Shown: piece by piece, positions 22,682 to 29,206 of the stretch
Layout of the letters: each line of letters begins with the position of its first letter
Numbering within the stretch: the first letter of the stretch is position 1
The notes under the pieces: generated by a model
Databases searched by the model: none
The model's input: the letters and a program-made list of their open reading frames with translations, nothing else
What the model was told of the DNA's origin: nothing
Source of the DNA: Bacteroidota bacterium
Lineage (GTDB): Bacteria; Bacteroidota; Bacteroidia; B-17B0; B-17BO
NCBI GenBank assembly: GCA_025356715.1
Contig: JANXRU010000333.1
Coordinates: 1-29,206 of the forward strand
Reading direction: 5' to 3'
DNA: 29,206 nt
Translations under genes and position numbers: made by a program

Positions 22682-24073
22682 TTATCTGATTATTTCTTTA
22701 ATATCTTCTATAATTTTTTTCGCTAAAGCATCTGCTGTACTCATACTTTCGCTTTCGCTATAAATTCTGATAATAGGTTCTGTATTTGATTTGCGTAAAT
22801 GTACCCATTCTTTATCGAACTCAATTTTAACACCATCAACCGTATTTACGGGCTGTTTAGCATATTTATCTTTTACGCTCATCAACACTTTATCTACATC
22901 AATTTCTGGTGTTAATTCAATTTTATTTTTAGAAATATGATAATTAGGGTATGATTTGCGCAACATAGAAGCGGTTTTACCATATTTTGCTAAATGAGAT
23001 AAAAATATAGCAATGCCAACTAATGCATCTCGTCCATAATGTATTTCTGGTAAAATAACACCACCATTTCCTTCGCCACCAATAATAGCATTAGTAGCTT
23101 TCATCATATTAACCACATTTACTTCTCCAACTGCTGATGCAGAATAAGAACCTCCTAATTTTTCAGTTACATCGCGTAAAGCACGAGTAGATGATAAATT
23201 AGAAACAGTATTTCCACCTTTATGAAAATTTAAAACGGCATCAGCAACCGTTACTAATGTATATTCTTCTCCGAACATTTCACCATCTTCACAAACTAAA
23301 GCTAAGCGATCAACGTCAGGATCAACACTAATTCCAACATCCGCTTTATGTTTAACTACAGCCTCAGATAAATCTCTTAAATGCTCAGGTAAAGGCTCTG
23401 GATTATGAGCAAAATGACCTGTTGGCTCACAATGTATTTTATGTATGCTTTTTACACCTAAAGCTTCTAAAAGCATTGGTATAACAATACCACCGCTTGA
23501 GTTAATTGCATCTAAAGCAACTGAAAAATTTGCTTTAGTTATTGCCTCTACATCCACATATGGTAATTGCAAAACCATGTCAATGTGAGCTTGAACTAAA
23601 TCGTGGCGTTGTGTATAAGTGCCCAATTCATTGACTTCACTATATGAAAAGTCTTCCTTATCAGCTAATTCCAAAATATATTTTCCTTCAGAATCAGAAA
23701 TAAATTCACCTTTATGATTTAATAATTTAAGTGCATTCCATTGTTTGGGATTATGGCTTGCAGTTAAAATAATACCACCATCAACCTTTAAGGTTGTAAC
23801 GGCTATTTCTACGGTTGGCGTTGTACTTAATCCAACATCTATTACATCTATTCCAAGTCCAACTAACGTTCCGCAAACAATATTATTTACCATTTCGCCA
23901 GATAAACGGGCATCACGACCAATTACAATAGTTGATTTTTTGGTTAGATTATTGCTTTTAATCCATGTTCCGTATGCGGAAGCGAATTTTACAATATCTA
24001 AAGGACTTAAACCATCTCCTGGTTTTCCACCAATAGTTCCTCTTATTCCTGAAATACTTTTAATTAAAGTCAC
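22682..24073 (-). CDS. glmM: Phosphohexomutase, phosphoglucosamine mutase type
   Basis: The 463-residue enzyme belongs to the alpha-D-phosphohexomutase family. The four-domain pattern is clear: SISGIRGTIGGKPGDGLSP, the phosphoserine loop GIILTASHNPKQWNALK with Ser107, the Mg2+ loop DPDVDRLALV, the sugar loop GEGNGGVILPEIHYGRDALVG, and the phosphate clamp RKSNTEPIIRIYSES. GEGNGG with this clamp fits GlmM (glucosamine-6-P to glucosamine-1-P for peptidoglycan and LPS) or a GlmM-like phosphomannomutase; the two are hard to part by eye. The start codon is GTG at 24071-24073, chosen because it precedes the conserved N-terminus and lies about 15 bp after a predicted transcript start. Confidence 0.88.
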   Translation of the reverse strand: MTLIKSISGIRGTIGGKPGDGLSPLDIVKFASAYGTWIKSNNLTKKSTIVIGRDARLSGEMVNNIVCGTLVGLGIDVIDVGLSTTPTVEIAVTTLKVDGGIILTASHNPKQWNALKLLNHKGEFISDSEGKYILELADKEDFSYSEVNELGTYTQRHDLVQAHIDMVLQLPYVDVEAITKANFSVALDAINSSGGIVIPMLLEALGVKSIHKIHCEPTGHFAHNPEPLPEHLRDLSEAVVKHKADVGISVDPDVDRLALVCEDGEMFGEEYTLVTVADAVLNFHKGGNTVSNLSSTRALRDVTEKLGGSYSASAVGEVNVVNMMKATNAIIGGEGNGGVILPEIHYGRDALVGIAIFLSHLAKYGKTASMLRKSYPNYHISKNKIELTPEIDVDKVLMSVKDKYAKQPVNTVDGVKIEFDKEWVHLRKSNTEPIIRIYSESESMSTADALAKKIIEDIKEIIR

Positions 24074-24095
24074 GTTATTTTATTTAATGAATGAG

Positions 24096-24128
24096 CAAAT
24101 ATACAATTACACTCAGGAGTATCTTCAA
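24096..24128 (-). promoter_or_regulatory. Promoter of the phosphohexomutase gene
   Basis: On the minus strand TTG (24126-24128), a 22-bp spacer and TATATTTG (24096-24103) give a perfect TAnnTTTG -7 box with an acceptable -33 box. It stands 23-55 bp before the GTG start codon and supports that start. Confidence 0.6.
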
Positions 24129-24194
24129 TTACTTTTCTACAAAATACCATTTTAATTGTTAAAAATAAGTATTTCTAAAGTGTTTTTTTAACGT

Positions 24195-24202
24195 TAAATT
24201 TG
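24195..24202 (+). promoter_or_regulatory. -7 promoter box of the TPR gene
   Basis: TAAATTTG matches the TAnnTTTG consensus, 22 bp before the ATG at 24225. No TTTG was seen at the right distance upstream, so the promoter is only half supported. It forms a divergent pair with the phosphohexomutase promoter. Confidence 0.45.
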
Positions 24203-24224
24203 TAGGTATTCTAAAAAAACAATA

Positions 24225-25640
24225 ATGAGTGAATTTGAAGGAGACGGATTAAGTAACGAAGACTTTGAAAAAAGTTTGAAGCGATTTGAAGATATGATTT
24301 CTTCGGGTACGCATCAGTTTTTTGATGCCGATGAATTGGAGGAGATTATTGACTACTATATGCAGTGGTTTAATTTGGAATTAGCAAGAAAAGCATTAGA
24401 TTTTGCTCAAGAACACTACCCCTACTCATCTTCCATAAAAATTAAATTAGCGCAATACTTATCCTCTCAACATAAAACACGTGAAGCTTTAGATTTATTG
24501 AACGAGGTTGAAGAAGTTGAAAGCTCTAATAGTGAACTTTACATGACCCGTGGATTTATTTATAGCCAAATTGGTTTAAGTGAGCAGGCAATCGAAAATT
24601 ACAAAAAAGCAATTCCTTTATCAGAATTTAAAGATGAAGTTTATGTAGCTATTGGTATTGAGTTTCTAAATGCTGAAAAGGCGAATGACGCATTGTATTA
24701 TCTGAAAAAAGCCATCAAAATTAATTCAAAAAACGACGTTGCTTTAAATGAACTTTCTTTATGCTTTGAAATGACAGGCAGAAGTGAAGAAGCCATTACT
24801 TTTTATGAAGCATATATTGAAGAGCATCCTTATAATTATTTTGCATGGTTCAATTTAGGGATTAGCTATAACCGATTGAGTTTATATGAAAAAGCAATTG
24901 ATGCTTATGATTATGCTATTGCCATTAAAGAAGATTTTTCGTCAGCTTATTTTAATAAAGCAAATTCATTAGCGCAATTAGATAGATATGTAGATGCTAT
25001 TGAAGTTTATAAAGAAACTTTTAAGCATGAAGAGCCAGATGCTAGCACTTACTACTATATTGGAGAATGCTACGAAAATTTAAATCAATATGAAGATGCA
25101 TTAGTAAATTATAATCGAGCTATAAAACTTGATCCTGCTTATGCGGATGCATGGCTAGGTGTGGGCATTGTATTAGATTATCAAAACAGAATGACTGAAA
25201 GCATTCACTATATAAAAAAGGCTTTAGAAATTAACCCGAATATAGCCGATTATTGGTATGTGTTTGGGGAAGTGCAACATAAATTAGGCTTTTTAGAAGA
25301 AGCAGCAGCAGCTTATCAACGCGTTATTGAAATTGGTTATGAAGATTTTGATATTTATATAGATTACGCAAAACTATTATATGACGGAGGTTATTACAAA
25401 GATTGCGAAAAAATATTAGCGGAAGGAATGTTGAAATTTACAGAAACTCCTGAATTGTATTATCGCATGAGTGGCCTACAAATGGAACTTGGAAGAAAAA
25501 AAGAAGGTATGACATTTTTAGAACACGCGTTAGAATTAGATTATGATAAACATTCTGAATTATTAGAGTATCTTCCTGTTTTGGAGCATGATGCTATAGT
25601 GATGCAGTTAATACATTCGTTTAAAAATAAACCACTATAA
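24225..25640 (+). CDS. Tetratricopeptide repeat protein
   Basis: The 471-residue cytoplasmic protein is built from about eleven to twelve TPR units of 34 residues. Clear units include MTRGFIYSQIGLSEQAIENYKKAIPL, VALNELSLCFEMTGRSEEAITFYEAYI, AWFNLGISYNRLSLYEKAIDAYDYAI, YYYIGECYENLNQYEDALVNYNRAIKLDP and AWLGVGIVLDYQNRMTESIHYIKKALEINP. The N-terminus (FEGDGLSNEDFEKSLKRFEDM) is acidic and there is no signal peptide or other domain, so it is a protein-binding scaffold. The partner is unknown. It is followed by the ComA-type gene 48 bp later on the same strand; these may form one transcript with the rhodanese and DedA genes, though the gaps of 48-110 bp leave room for separate promoters. Confidence 0.9.
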   Translation: MSEFEGDGLSNEDFEKSLKRFEDMISSGTHQFFDADELEEIIDYYMQWFNLELARKALDFAQEHYPYSSSIKIKLAQYLSSQHKTREALDLLNEVEEVESSNSELYMTRGFIYSQIGLSEQAIENYKKAIPLSEFKDEVYVAIGIEFLNAEKANDALYYLKKAIKINSKNDVALNELSLCFEMTGRSEEAITFYEAYIEEHPYNYFAWFNLGISYNRLSLYEKAIDAYDYAIAIKEDFSSAYFNKANSLAQLDRYVDAIEVYKETFKHEEPDASTYYYIGECYENLNQYEDALVNYNRAIKLDPAYADAWLGVGIVLDYQNRMTESIHYIKKALEINPNIADYWYVFGEVQHKLGFLEEAAAAYQRVIEIGYEDFDIYIDYAKLLYDGGYYKDCEKILAEGMLKFTETPELYYRMSGLQMELGRKKEGMTFLEHALELDYDKHSELLEYLPVLEHDAIVMQLIHSFKNKPL

Positions 25641-25688
25641 TTTAACTGAACTAAAAAGTAAAACTATAAACTACTTACTAAAATAATT

Positions 25689-26474
25689 ATGAATAATGTA
25701 ACTCTTTCTCATTTACCTGAACGAACAGTTCAACCCCGCCAAAGTGGCATTACAATGGTGATGGATAAGGGGATATCACTAAGGCATGCTGAAGACTTTG
25801 TTGAAAGTTACGCCGAATATGTCGATTTTGTAAAACTTGGTTTTGGAACTTCTGTTGTATCAAAACATGTCAAAGAAAAAATAAAAATATATCAAAAAGC
25901 GGGAATAAAAACCTACTTGGGTGGCACCTTATTTGAAGCTTTTATTGCTCGTGGAAAATTTGATGATTATCAAAAATTTATTGATGCTTATGGTTTAGAT
26001 ACTGCTGAAGTTTCTGATGGGAGTATCAATATAGCACATGACAGTAAATGCAACTTCATTAGTAAATTAGCTAAAAATTTTACGGTATTATCTGAAGTTG
26101 GTTCTAAAGAAGAAGGAATTATCATTCATCCATCAAAATGGGTAAGTATGATGAAGTCTGAATTGGAAGCCGGTTCTTTTAAAGTTATTGCAGAAGCAAG
26201 AGAAAGCGGAACTGTCGGTATATTTCATAAAAATGGTAGTGCCCACAGTATGCTCATTACACGTATTACTAATAAAATTAAACCCACTGATATTATTTGG
26301 GAAACTCCACAAAAAGCACAACAAGTCTATTTTATAAATTTATTTGGTGCAAATGTAAATGTTGGAAACATCAGTGTTGACGATGTAATTCCTCTAGAAA
26401 CCCTGCGTATTGGCCTAAGAGGAGATACCTTTTTTAATTATATGCCAGAAGGAACAAAAGATAAAATATTTTAA
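25689..26474 (+). CDS. comA: Phosphosulfolactate synthase (ComA family)
   Basis: The 261-residue TIM-barrel enzyme adds sulfite to phosphoenolpyruvate to form phosphosulfolactate in characterised members (the first step to coenzyme M in methanogens; sulfolactate in Bacillus). Family marks are GITMVMDKGISLRHAEDFVE, YVDFVKLGFGTSVV, GIKTYLGGTLFEAFIARGKF, DTAEVSDGSINI, LSEVGSKEEG, SFKVIAEARESGTVGIF, IIWETPQKAQQVYFI, then GNISVDDVIPLETLRIGLRGDT. These run in the normal order and the length is normal. No comB or comC partner lies in the window. Bacteroidota do not make methane, so the product may feed sulfonate metabolism, for example cysteate-derived sulfonolipids; that is inference. The symbol is unrelated to the competence gene of the same name. 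Confidence 0.9.
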   Translation: MNNVTLSHLPERTVQPRQSGITMVMDKGISLRHAEDFVESYAEYVDFVKLGFGTSVVSKHVKEKIKIYQKAGIKTYLGGTLFEAFIARGKFDDYQKFIDAYGLDTAEVSDGSINIAHDSKCNFISKLAKNFTVLSEVGSKEEGIIIHPSKWVSMMKSELEAGSFKVIAEARESGTVGIFHKNGSAHSMLITRITNKIKPTDIIWETPQKAQQVYFINLFGANVNVGNISVDDVIPLETLRIGLRGDTFFNYMPEGTKDKIF

Positions 26475-26551
26475 TATCAATAAAAATTTAGGACTTAAGA
26501 TTTAGTATTAAACTTAAGCTATCTAAACACTAACCACTAAATCCTAATTAA

Positions 26552-26854
26552 ATGAAAGAAATAACGGCAACAGAATTAAAACAATTAATGAATGAAAAAA
26601 AAGATTTTCAATTAATTGACGTACGCGAAGAATATGAATATGATGAATCGAACATTAATGGTGAGCTAATTCCTATGGGCGAGGTGATGGATAATCTTGA
26701 TAAAATTTCTAAAGACAAACAAGTCATTATTCATTGCCGTAGTGGCAAACGCAGTGCTACTGTTATCAATGCTTTGGAAGCTCAACTTGGTTTTACTAAT
26801 TTGTATAATTTAAAAGGCGGTATTTTAGCCTATATTGAAGAGGTAGGTTTATAG
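26552..26854 (+). CDS. Single-domain rhodanese-like protein
   Basis: The 100-residue protein is one rhodanese domain: ITATELKQLMNEKKDFQLIDVREEYEY at the start, the NINGELIPMGEV turn, and the active-site loop HCRSGKRSATVINAL with catalytic Cys62, then LGFTNLYNLKGGILAYIEEV. It carries or moves persulfide sulfur in the cytoplasm; no signal peptide is present. The six-residue CRSGKRS loop is typical of GlpE/PspE-like sulfurtransferases rather than phosphatases, which have a longer loop. It lies 77 bp after comA, and the shared sulfur theme may be meaningful or chance. Confidence 0.93.
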   Translation: MKEITATELKQLMNEKKDFQLIDVREEYEYDESNINGELIPMGEVMDNLDKISKDKQVIIHCRSGKRSATVINALEAQLGFTNLYNLKGGILAYIEEVGL

Positions 26855-26964
26855 TTTTAAATGTTGAGTTTCAAATTTTCAATAAATAAAATCAACGCTA
26901 CTATTTTTTCAAAACCTAATTCTGAATTAAAAACTAAACACTTATAACAAAAACTGCGTAAGCT

Positions 26965-27597
26965 ATGATCGAATTATTTAAACATTTAATGCCCTTAGAT
27001 TTTGATTGGTTATTTTCCAATTATAATTCTGCGATTTACATTTTATTATTTTTAGTTATATTTATTGAAACTGGTTTAGTAGCCATGCCTTTTTTACCTG
27101 GAGATTCCCTCTTGTTTATGGCTGGTTTATTTGCACGCTCTGGACATTTAAGTTTAGCGTATTTATTTATTTTATTATTTGTAGCTGCTGTGCTTGGCGA
27201 TAATTGTAATTATTGGATAGGGCGAAAAATTGGCATTAAAATATTTGATTTTAAAATTAAAGGAAAAGTATTAGTAAAAAAAGAATACCTTGATAAAACA
27301 CATCTGTTTTTCGAAAAACATGGAACTAAAGCCATTATCATGGCTCGTTTCGTTCCCTTTGTTAGAACCTTTGCGCCTTTTGCGGCAGGTGTAGGAAAAA
27401 TGGATTATAAAAAATATTTCTTATTCGATGTCGTTGGTGGTGCTTTATGGATTGGCAGTTTAACGCTTGCTGGTTATTTATTGGGGAATGTAGATTTCAT
27501 TCGTAAGCATGTTGATTTGGTTTGCCTTGCAATTATAGGATTTTCTGTGCTTCCAATTTTAATGACAATTGTTAAAAATAAGCTCGCTAAAAAATAA
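26965..27597 (+). CDS. DedA family membrane protein
   Basis: The 210-residue inner-membrane protein is of the DedA/SNARE-associated (VTT) family, proposed to move undecaprenyl phosphate or phospholipids across the membrane. It shows FIETGLVAMPFLPGDSLLFMAGLFA (re-entrant loop with the conserved Glu and Pro-Gly-Asp), AVLGDNCNYWIGRKIG, FFEKHGTKAIIMARFVPFVRTFAPFAAGVGKMDYKKY with the key arginines, and VVGGALWIGSLTLAGYLLG. Length is normal. It converges with the helicase gene at a 6-bp gap. Its possible undecaprenyl-phosphate substrate parallels the DgkA gene at 5084, but they are far apart. Confidence 0.93.
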   Translation: MIELFKHLMPLDFDWLFSNYNSAIYILLFLVIFIETGLVAMPFLPGDSLLFMAGLFARSGHLSLAYLFILLFVAAVLGDNCNYWIGRKIGIKIFDFKIKGKVLVKKEYLDKTHLFFEKHGTKAIIMARFVPFVRTFAPFAAGVGKMDYKKYFLFDVVGGALWIGSLTLAGYLLGNVDFIRKHVDLVCLAIIGFSVLPILMTIVKNKLAKK

Positions 27598-27603
27598 GTA
27601 AAA

Positions 27604-29206
27604 TCAATTTAACACTTCCACTTCCTGTTCTTGTATATAAAGAAGGATTTTTTTAACAGAATCATATCCTAAACTAAGTAAAGCTTGCTCATAGTCTTGC
27701 ATCTGAGAGTGGTATTTTTGAGCATTCTTTTTTCCTGTTTTATAATCTATGACAATCGCATGATTATCAGCAATAACAACCCTATCAGGACGAAGTATCG
27801 TTCCTAAAGCTGTCATGATTTCTAATTCATTTTTTACTAAAACTCCTTTCTCAAAATAAGATGAAATCATTTTATTAGAAAGTAATTGTTTAATTTCTGA
27901 AGAAATTTTAGTTGATTCCGTTTCTGTAATATCACCACTTAACACAGAATTTAAAATCACCGAATCTAAATCTTCCAACGACTTTATTTGCGATAAAATA
28001 TAATGCACTAATATTCCATATTCCCGTGCCCTCATTACTTCCTCAGATGAGCTATAAGCGCTCGCTCCTTTTATTTTCACTAAATGCACATTATCATTAA
28101 ACTGCAGTTGCTCAATTGGCAATTGTTCTAGCCCTTTTTTTGACTCTATATTCGGCACTTTCTGTTTCAATTTACCAAAAACAAGTTGTTGCTTATCTGC
28201 ATCAAAGTGTGCTTGAGCTTTAGCAAAACCTTCTAACCAACCATGAATATTTTTTCCTATTTCTTTTTTAGGCTTAGGCGAAATAATGTGTAAGCGATCT
28301 ACTGCTCTTGTAAAATCTACATACAATAAATTTAAACTATCTAATGTTTGCTGTTGTCTTTCATTTTCAGCAATATCTTTATAAATCGTCCCATCAGCTT
28401 CTTTGGTTGTATTGATTAATGCTACAGGCAAATCGAGTCCTTCTTCATTTACGCTAACCCATACAGATTGTGGTTTTTCGATTCCCCAAGCCAAATAAGG
28501 TGTTATAACTATTGAAAACTCCAAACCCTTACATGCATGAATCGTCATAATATTAACCGCATTAATTCCTTCGGGGATAACTACAGAAGCCTTACTGCTA
28601 CGCCTTTCCCACCAATCTAAAAACAAGGTGATGTTTGATGTATTGGATTGTAAATAAGATAAAATTTCATCTATAAAAAAACGCACATATTGTGGATTTT
28701 TTTGATTTAATTTCAAAATAGAAATCACTTCTAAACAACAATCAAATAAATTAGCAGAAGTAATTTTTAAACTATCAATTGATAACTTACACTCCTTTAG
28801 TATGACAAATAAGGATTTAGACTTAAATGAATTTAAATCCCTTAAAAAAGTAATGTACTGTTCTTCGTTACAAAATTGATTCTTATATAAATAATTGATA
28901 ATTACGGAAGCTGAAACTAAATCTTTTTGATTTGACACATATCTTAAAAATGATAAAATTACGGTTACTTCATTGGCATTATTTAATAATAAAGATTCAG
29001 CAGAAACAACTGGAATCCCCTGCCCTATTAGATAATTAGCGATTGTATTCCCGTCAGCATTTTTTCTTACAATAATACAAATATCAGAATATAAATAATG
29101 ATCTTTTTGTGCTTGACCTATATAATTTTGAATGTAAGATAAATTAATTCCGTCTTTATCATCTTCATCCAAAACAGGAAAATCAATACTTACATAACCT
29201 TCATCG
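27604..29206 (-). CDS. UvrD/AddA-like helicase-nuclease, C-terminal part (gene runs off the right edge)
   Basis: About 533 residues are visible. The open frame continues to the window edge past a TTG (29170-29172), so that codon is not the real start. Helicase domain 2B/2A marks are YSDICIIVRKNADGNTIANYL, VNIMTIHACKGLEFSIVITP (motif V region) and LNLLYVDFTRAVDRLHII (motif VI). The C-terminal nuclease of the PD-(D/E)xK type shows the AREYGILVHYILSQI helix, then ILRPDRVVIADNHAIVIDYKTGKK, with the Asp and Asp-x-Lys active-site residues in place, and a QMQDYEQALLSLGY helix. This order fits AddA-like recombination enzymes of Bacteroidota that process double-strand ends with an AddB partner, which is not in view. 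It converges with the DedA gene. Confidence 0.9.
   Translation of the reverse strand, partial: DEGYVSIDFPVLDEDDKDGINLSYIQNYIGQAQKDHYLYSDICIIVRKNADGNTIANYLIGQGIPVVSAESLLLNNANEVTVILSFLRYVSNQKDLVSASVIINYLYKNQFCNEEQYITFLRDLNSFKSKSLFVILKECKLSIDSLKITSANLFDCCLEVISILKLNQKNPQYVRFFIDEILSYLQSNTSNITLFLDWWERRSSKASVVIPEGINAVNIMTIHACKGLEFSIVITPYLAWGIEKPQSVWVSVNEEGLDLPVALINTTKEADGTIYKDIAENERQQQTLDSLNLLYVDFTRAVDRLHIISPKPKKEIGKNIHGWLEGFAKAQAHFDADKQQLVFGKLKQKVPNIESKKGLEQLPIEQLQFNDNVHLVKIKGASAYSSSEEVMRAREYGILVHYILSQIKSLEDLDSVILNSVLSGDITETESTKISSEIKQLLSNKMISSYFEKGVLVKNELEIMTALGTILRPDRVVIADNHAIVIDYKTGKKNAQKYHSQMQDYEQALLSLGYDSVKKILLYIQEQEVEVLN

Noticed and set aside
23745..24155. Plus-strand ORF of 136 residues antisense to the phosphohexomutase N-terminus
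   Set aside because: It covers the phosphoserine loop of a highly conserved enzyme and the promoter region; shadow ORF.
26476..26551. Repeated CTTAAG and TTAGGA/TCCTAA symmetry before the rhodanese gene
   Set aside because: CTTAAG is itself a palindrome and the gap is very AT-rich; the arms are short and imperfect, so neither an operator nor a terminator can be argued.
29170..29172. TTG as start codon of the helicase-nuclease gene
   Set aside because: The frame stays open to the window edge upstream and the protein lacks the N-terminal helicase half, so the gene is simply cut by the window.

Overview
The window is AT-rich, densely packed DNA from a bacterium of the phylum Bacteroidota. The supporting signs are a DUF3276/PUR-type protein, promoters of the TTTG...TAnnTTTG type, few purine-rich ribosome binding sites, a sigma-70/single-pass membrane partner pair with a ZU5-like domain, and many envelope proteins of families common in that phylum. 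No rRNA, tRNA, CRISPR array, insertion sequence or phage gene was seen. Genus and family cannot be fixed from the sequence alone.

Layout. Positions 1-5000 (minus strand) carry a cyanophycinase (cphB), a degenerate patatin-like remnant abutting it, a polytopic GT39-type glycosyltransferase, a SirB1/transglutaminase-like protein and a nucleoside phosphorylase ending at a good terminator. Positions 5084-9164 form a tight minus-strand run of seven probable genes: a 4-TM protein, a Coq4-like protein, a DUF4173-type membrane protein, a 154-residue membrane protein, a DUF1361 membrane protein, a 41-residue one-helix ORF and a DgkA-type lipid kinase. Just upstream (9240-10199) lie a winged-helix regulator and a 6-TM membrane protein. 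The promoter regions of both units carry the same 17-bp palindrome, ACTTTG-N5-CAAAGT. This makes 5084-10234 look like one regulon devoted to membrane or lipid biology, and it is the best candidate here for an undescribed system.

Positions 10379-16517 (minus) hold a DUF3276 protein, a short Ssb, a secreted Cys-rich protein, a lipoprotein, sucC with a clear promoter, an acetyltransferase, an unknown protein and the magnesium transporter mgtE. At 16518-16882 there is a divergent intergenic region. Positions 16883-20654 (plus) encode an ECF-like sigma factor overlapping its membrane-anchored partner, then a thioredoxin-like secreted protein with CxxC and an FGE-fold protein lacking catalytic cysteines. 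Positions 20660-24073 (minus) carry a barrel-like exported protein, serC, a small lipoprotein missed by length cut-offs, and a glmM-type phosphohexomutase. Positions 24225-27597 (plus) carry a TPR protein, a ComA-type phosphosulfolactate synthase, a rhodanese and a DedA protein. The right end holds the C-terminal half of an AddA/UvrD-like helicase-nuclease that runs off the window.

Family assignments are made by eye from motifs. Names marked as family-level should be read that way.
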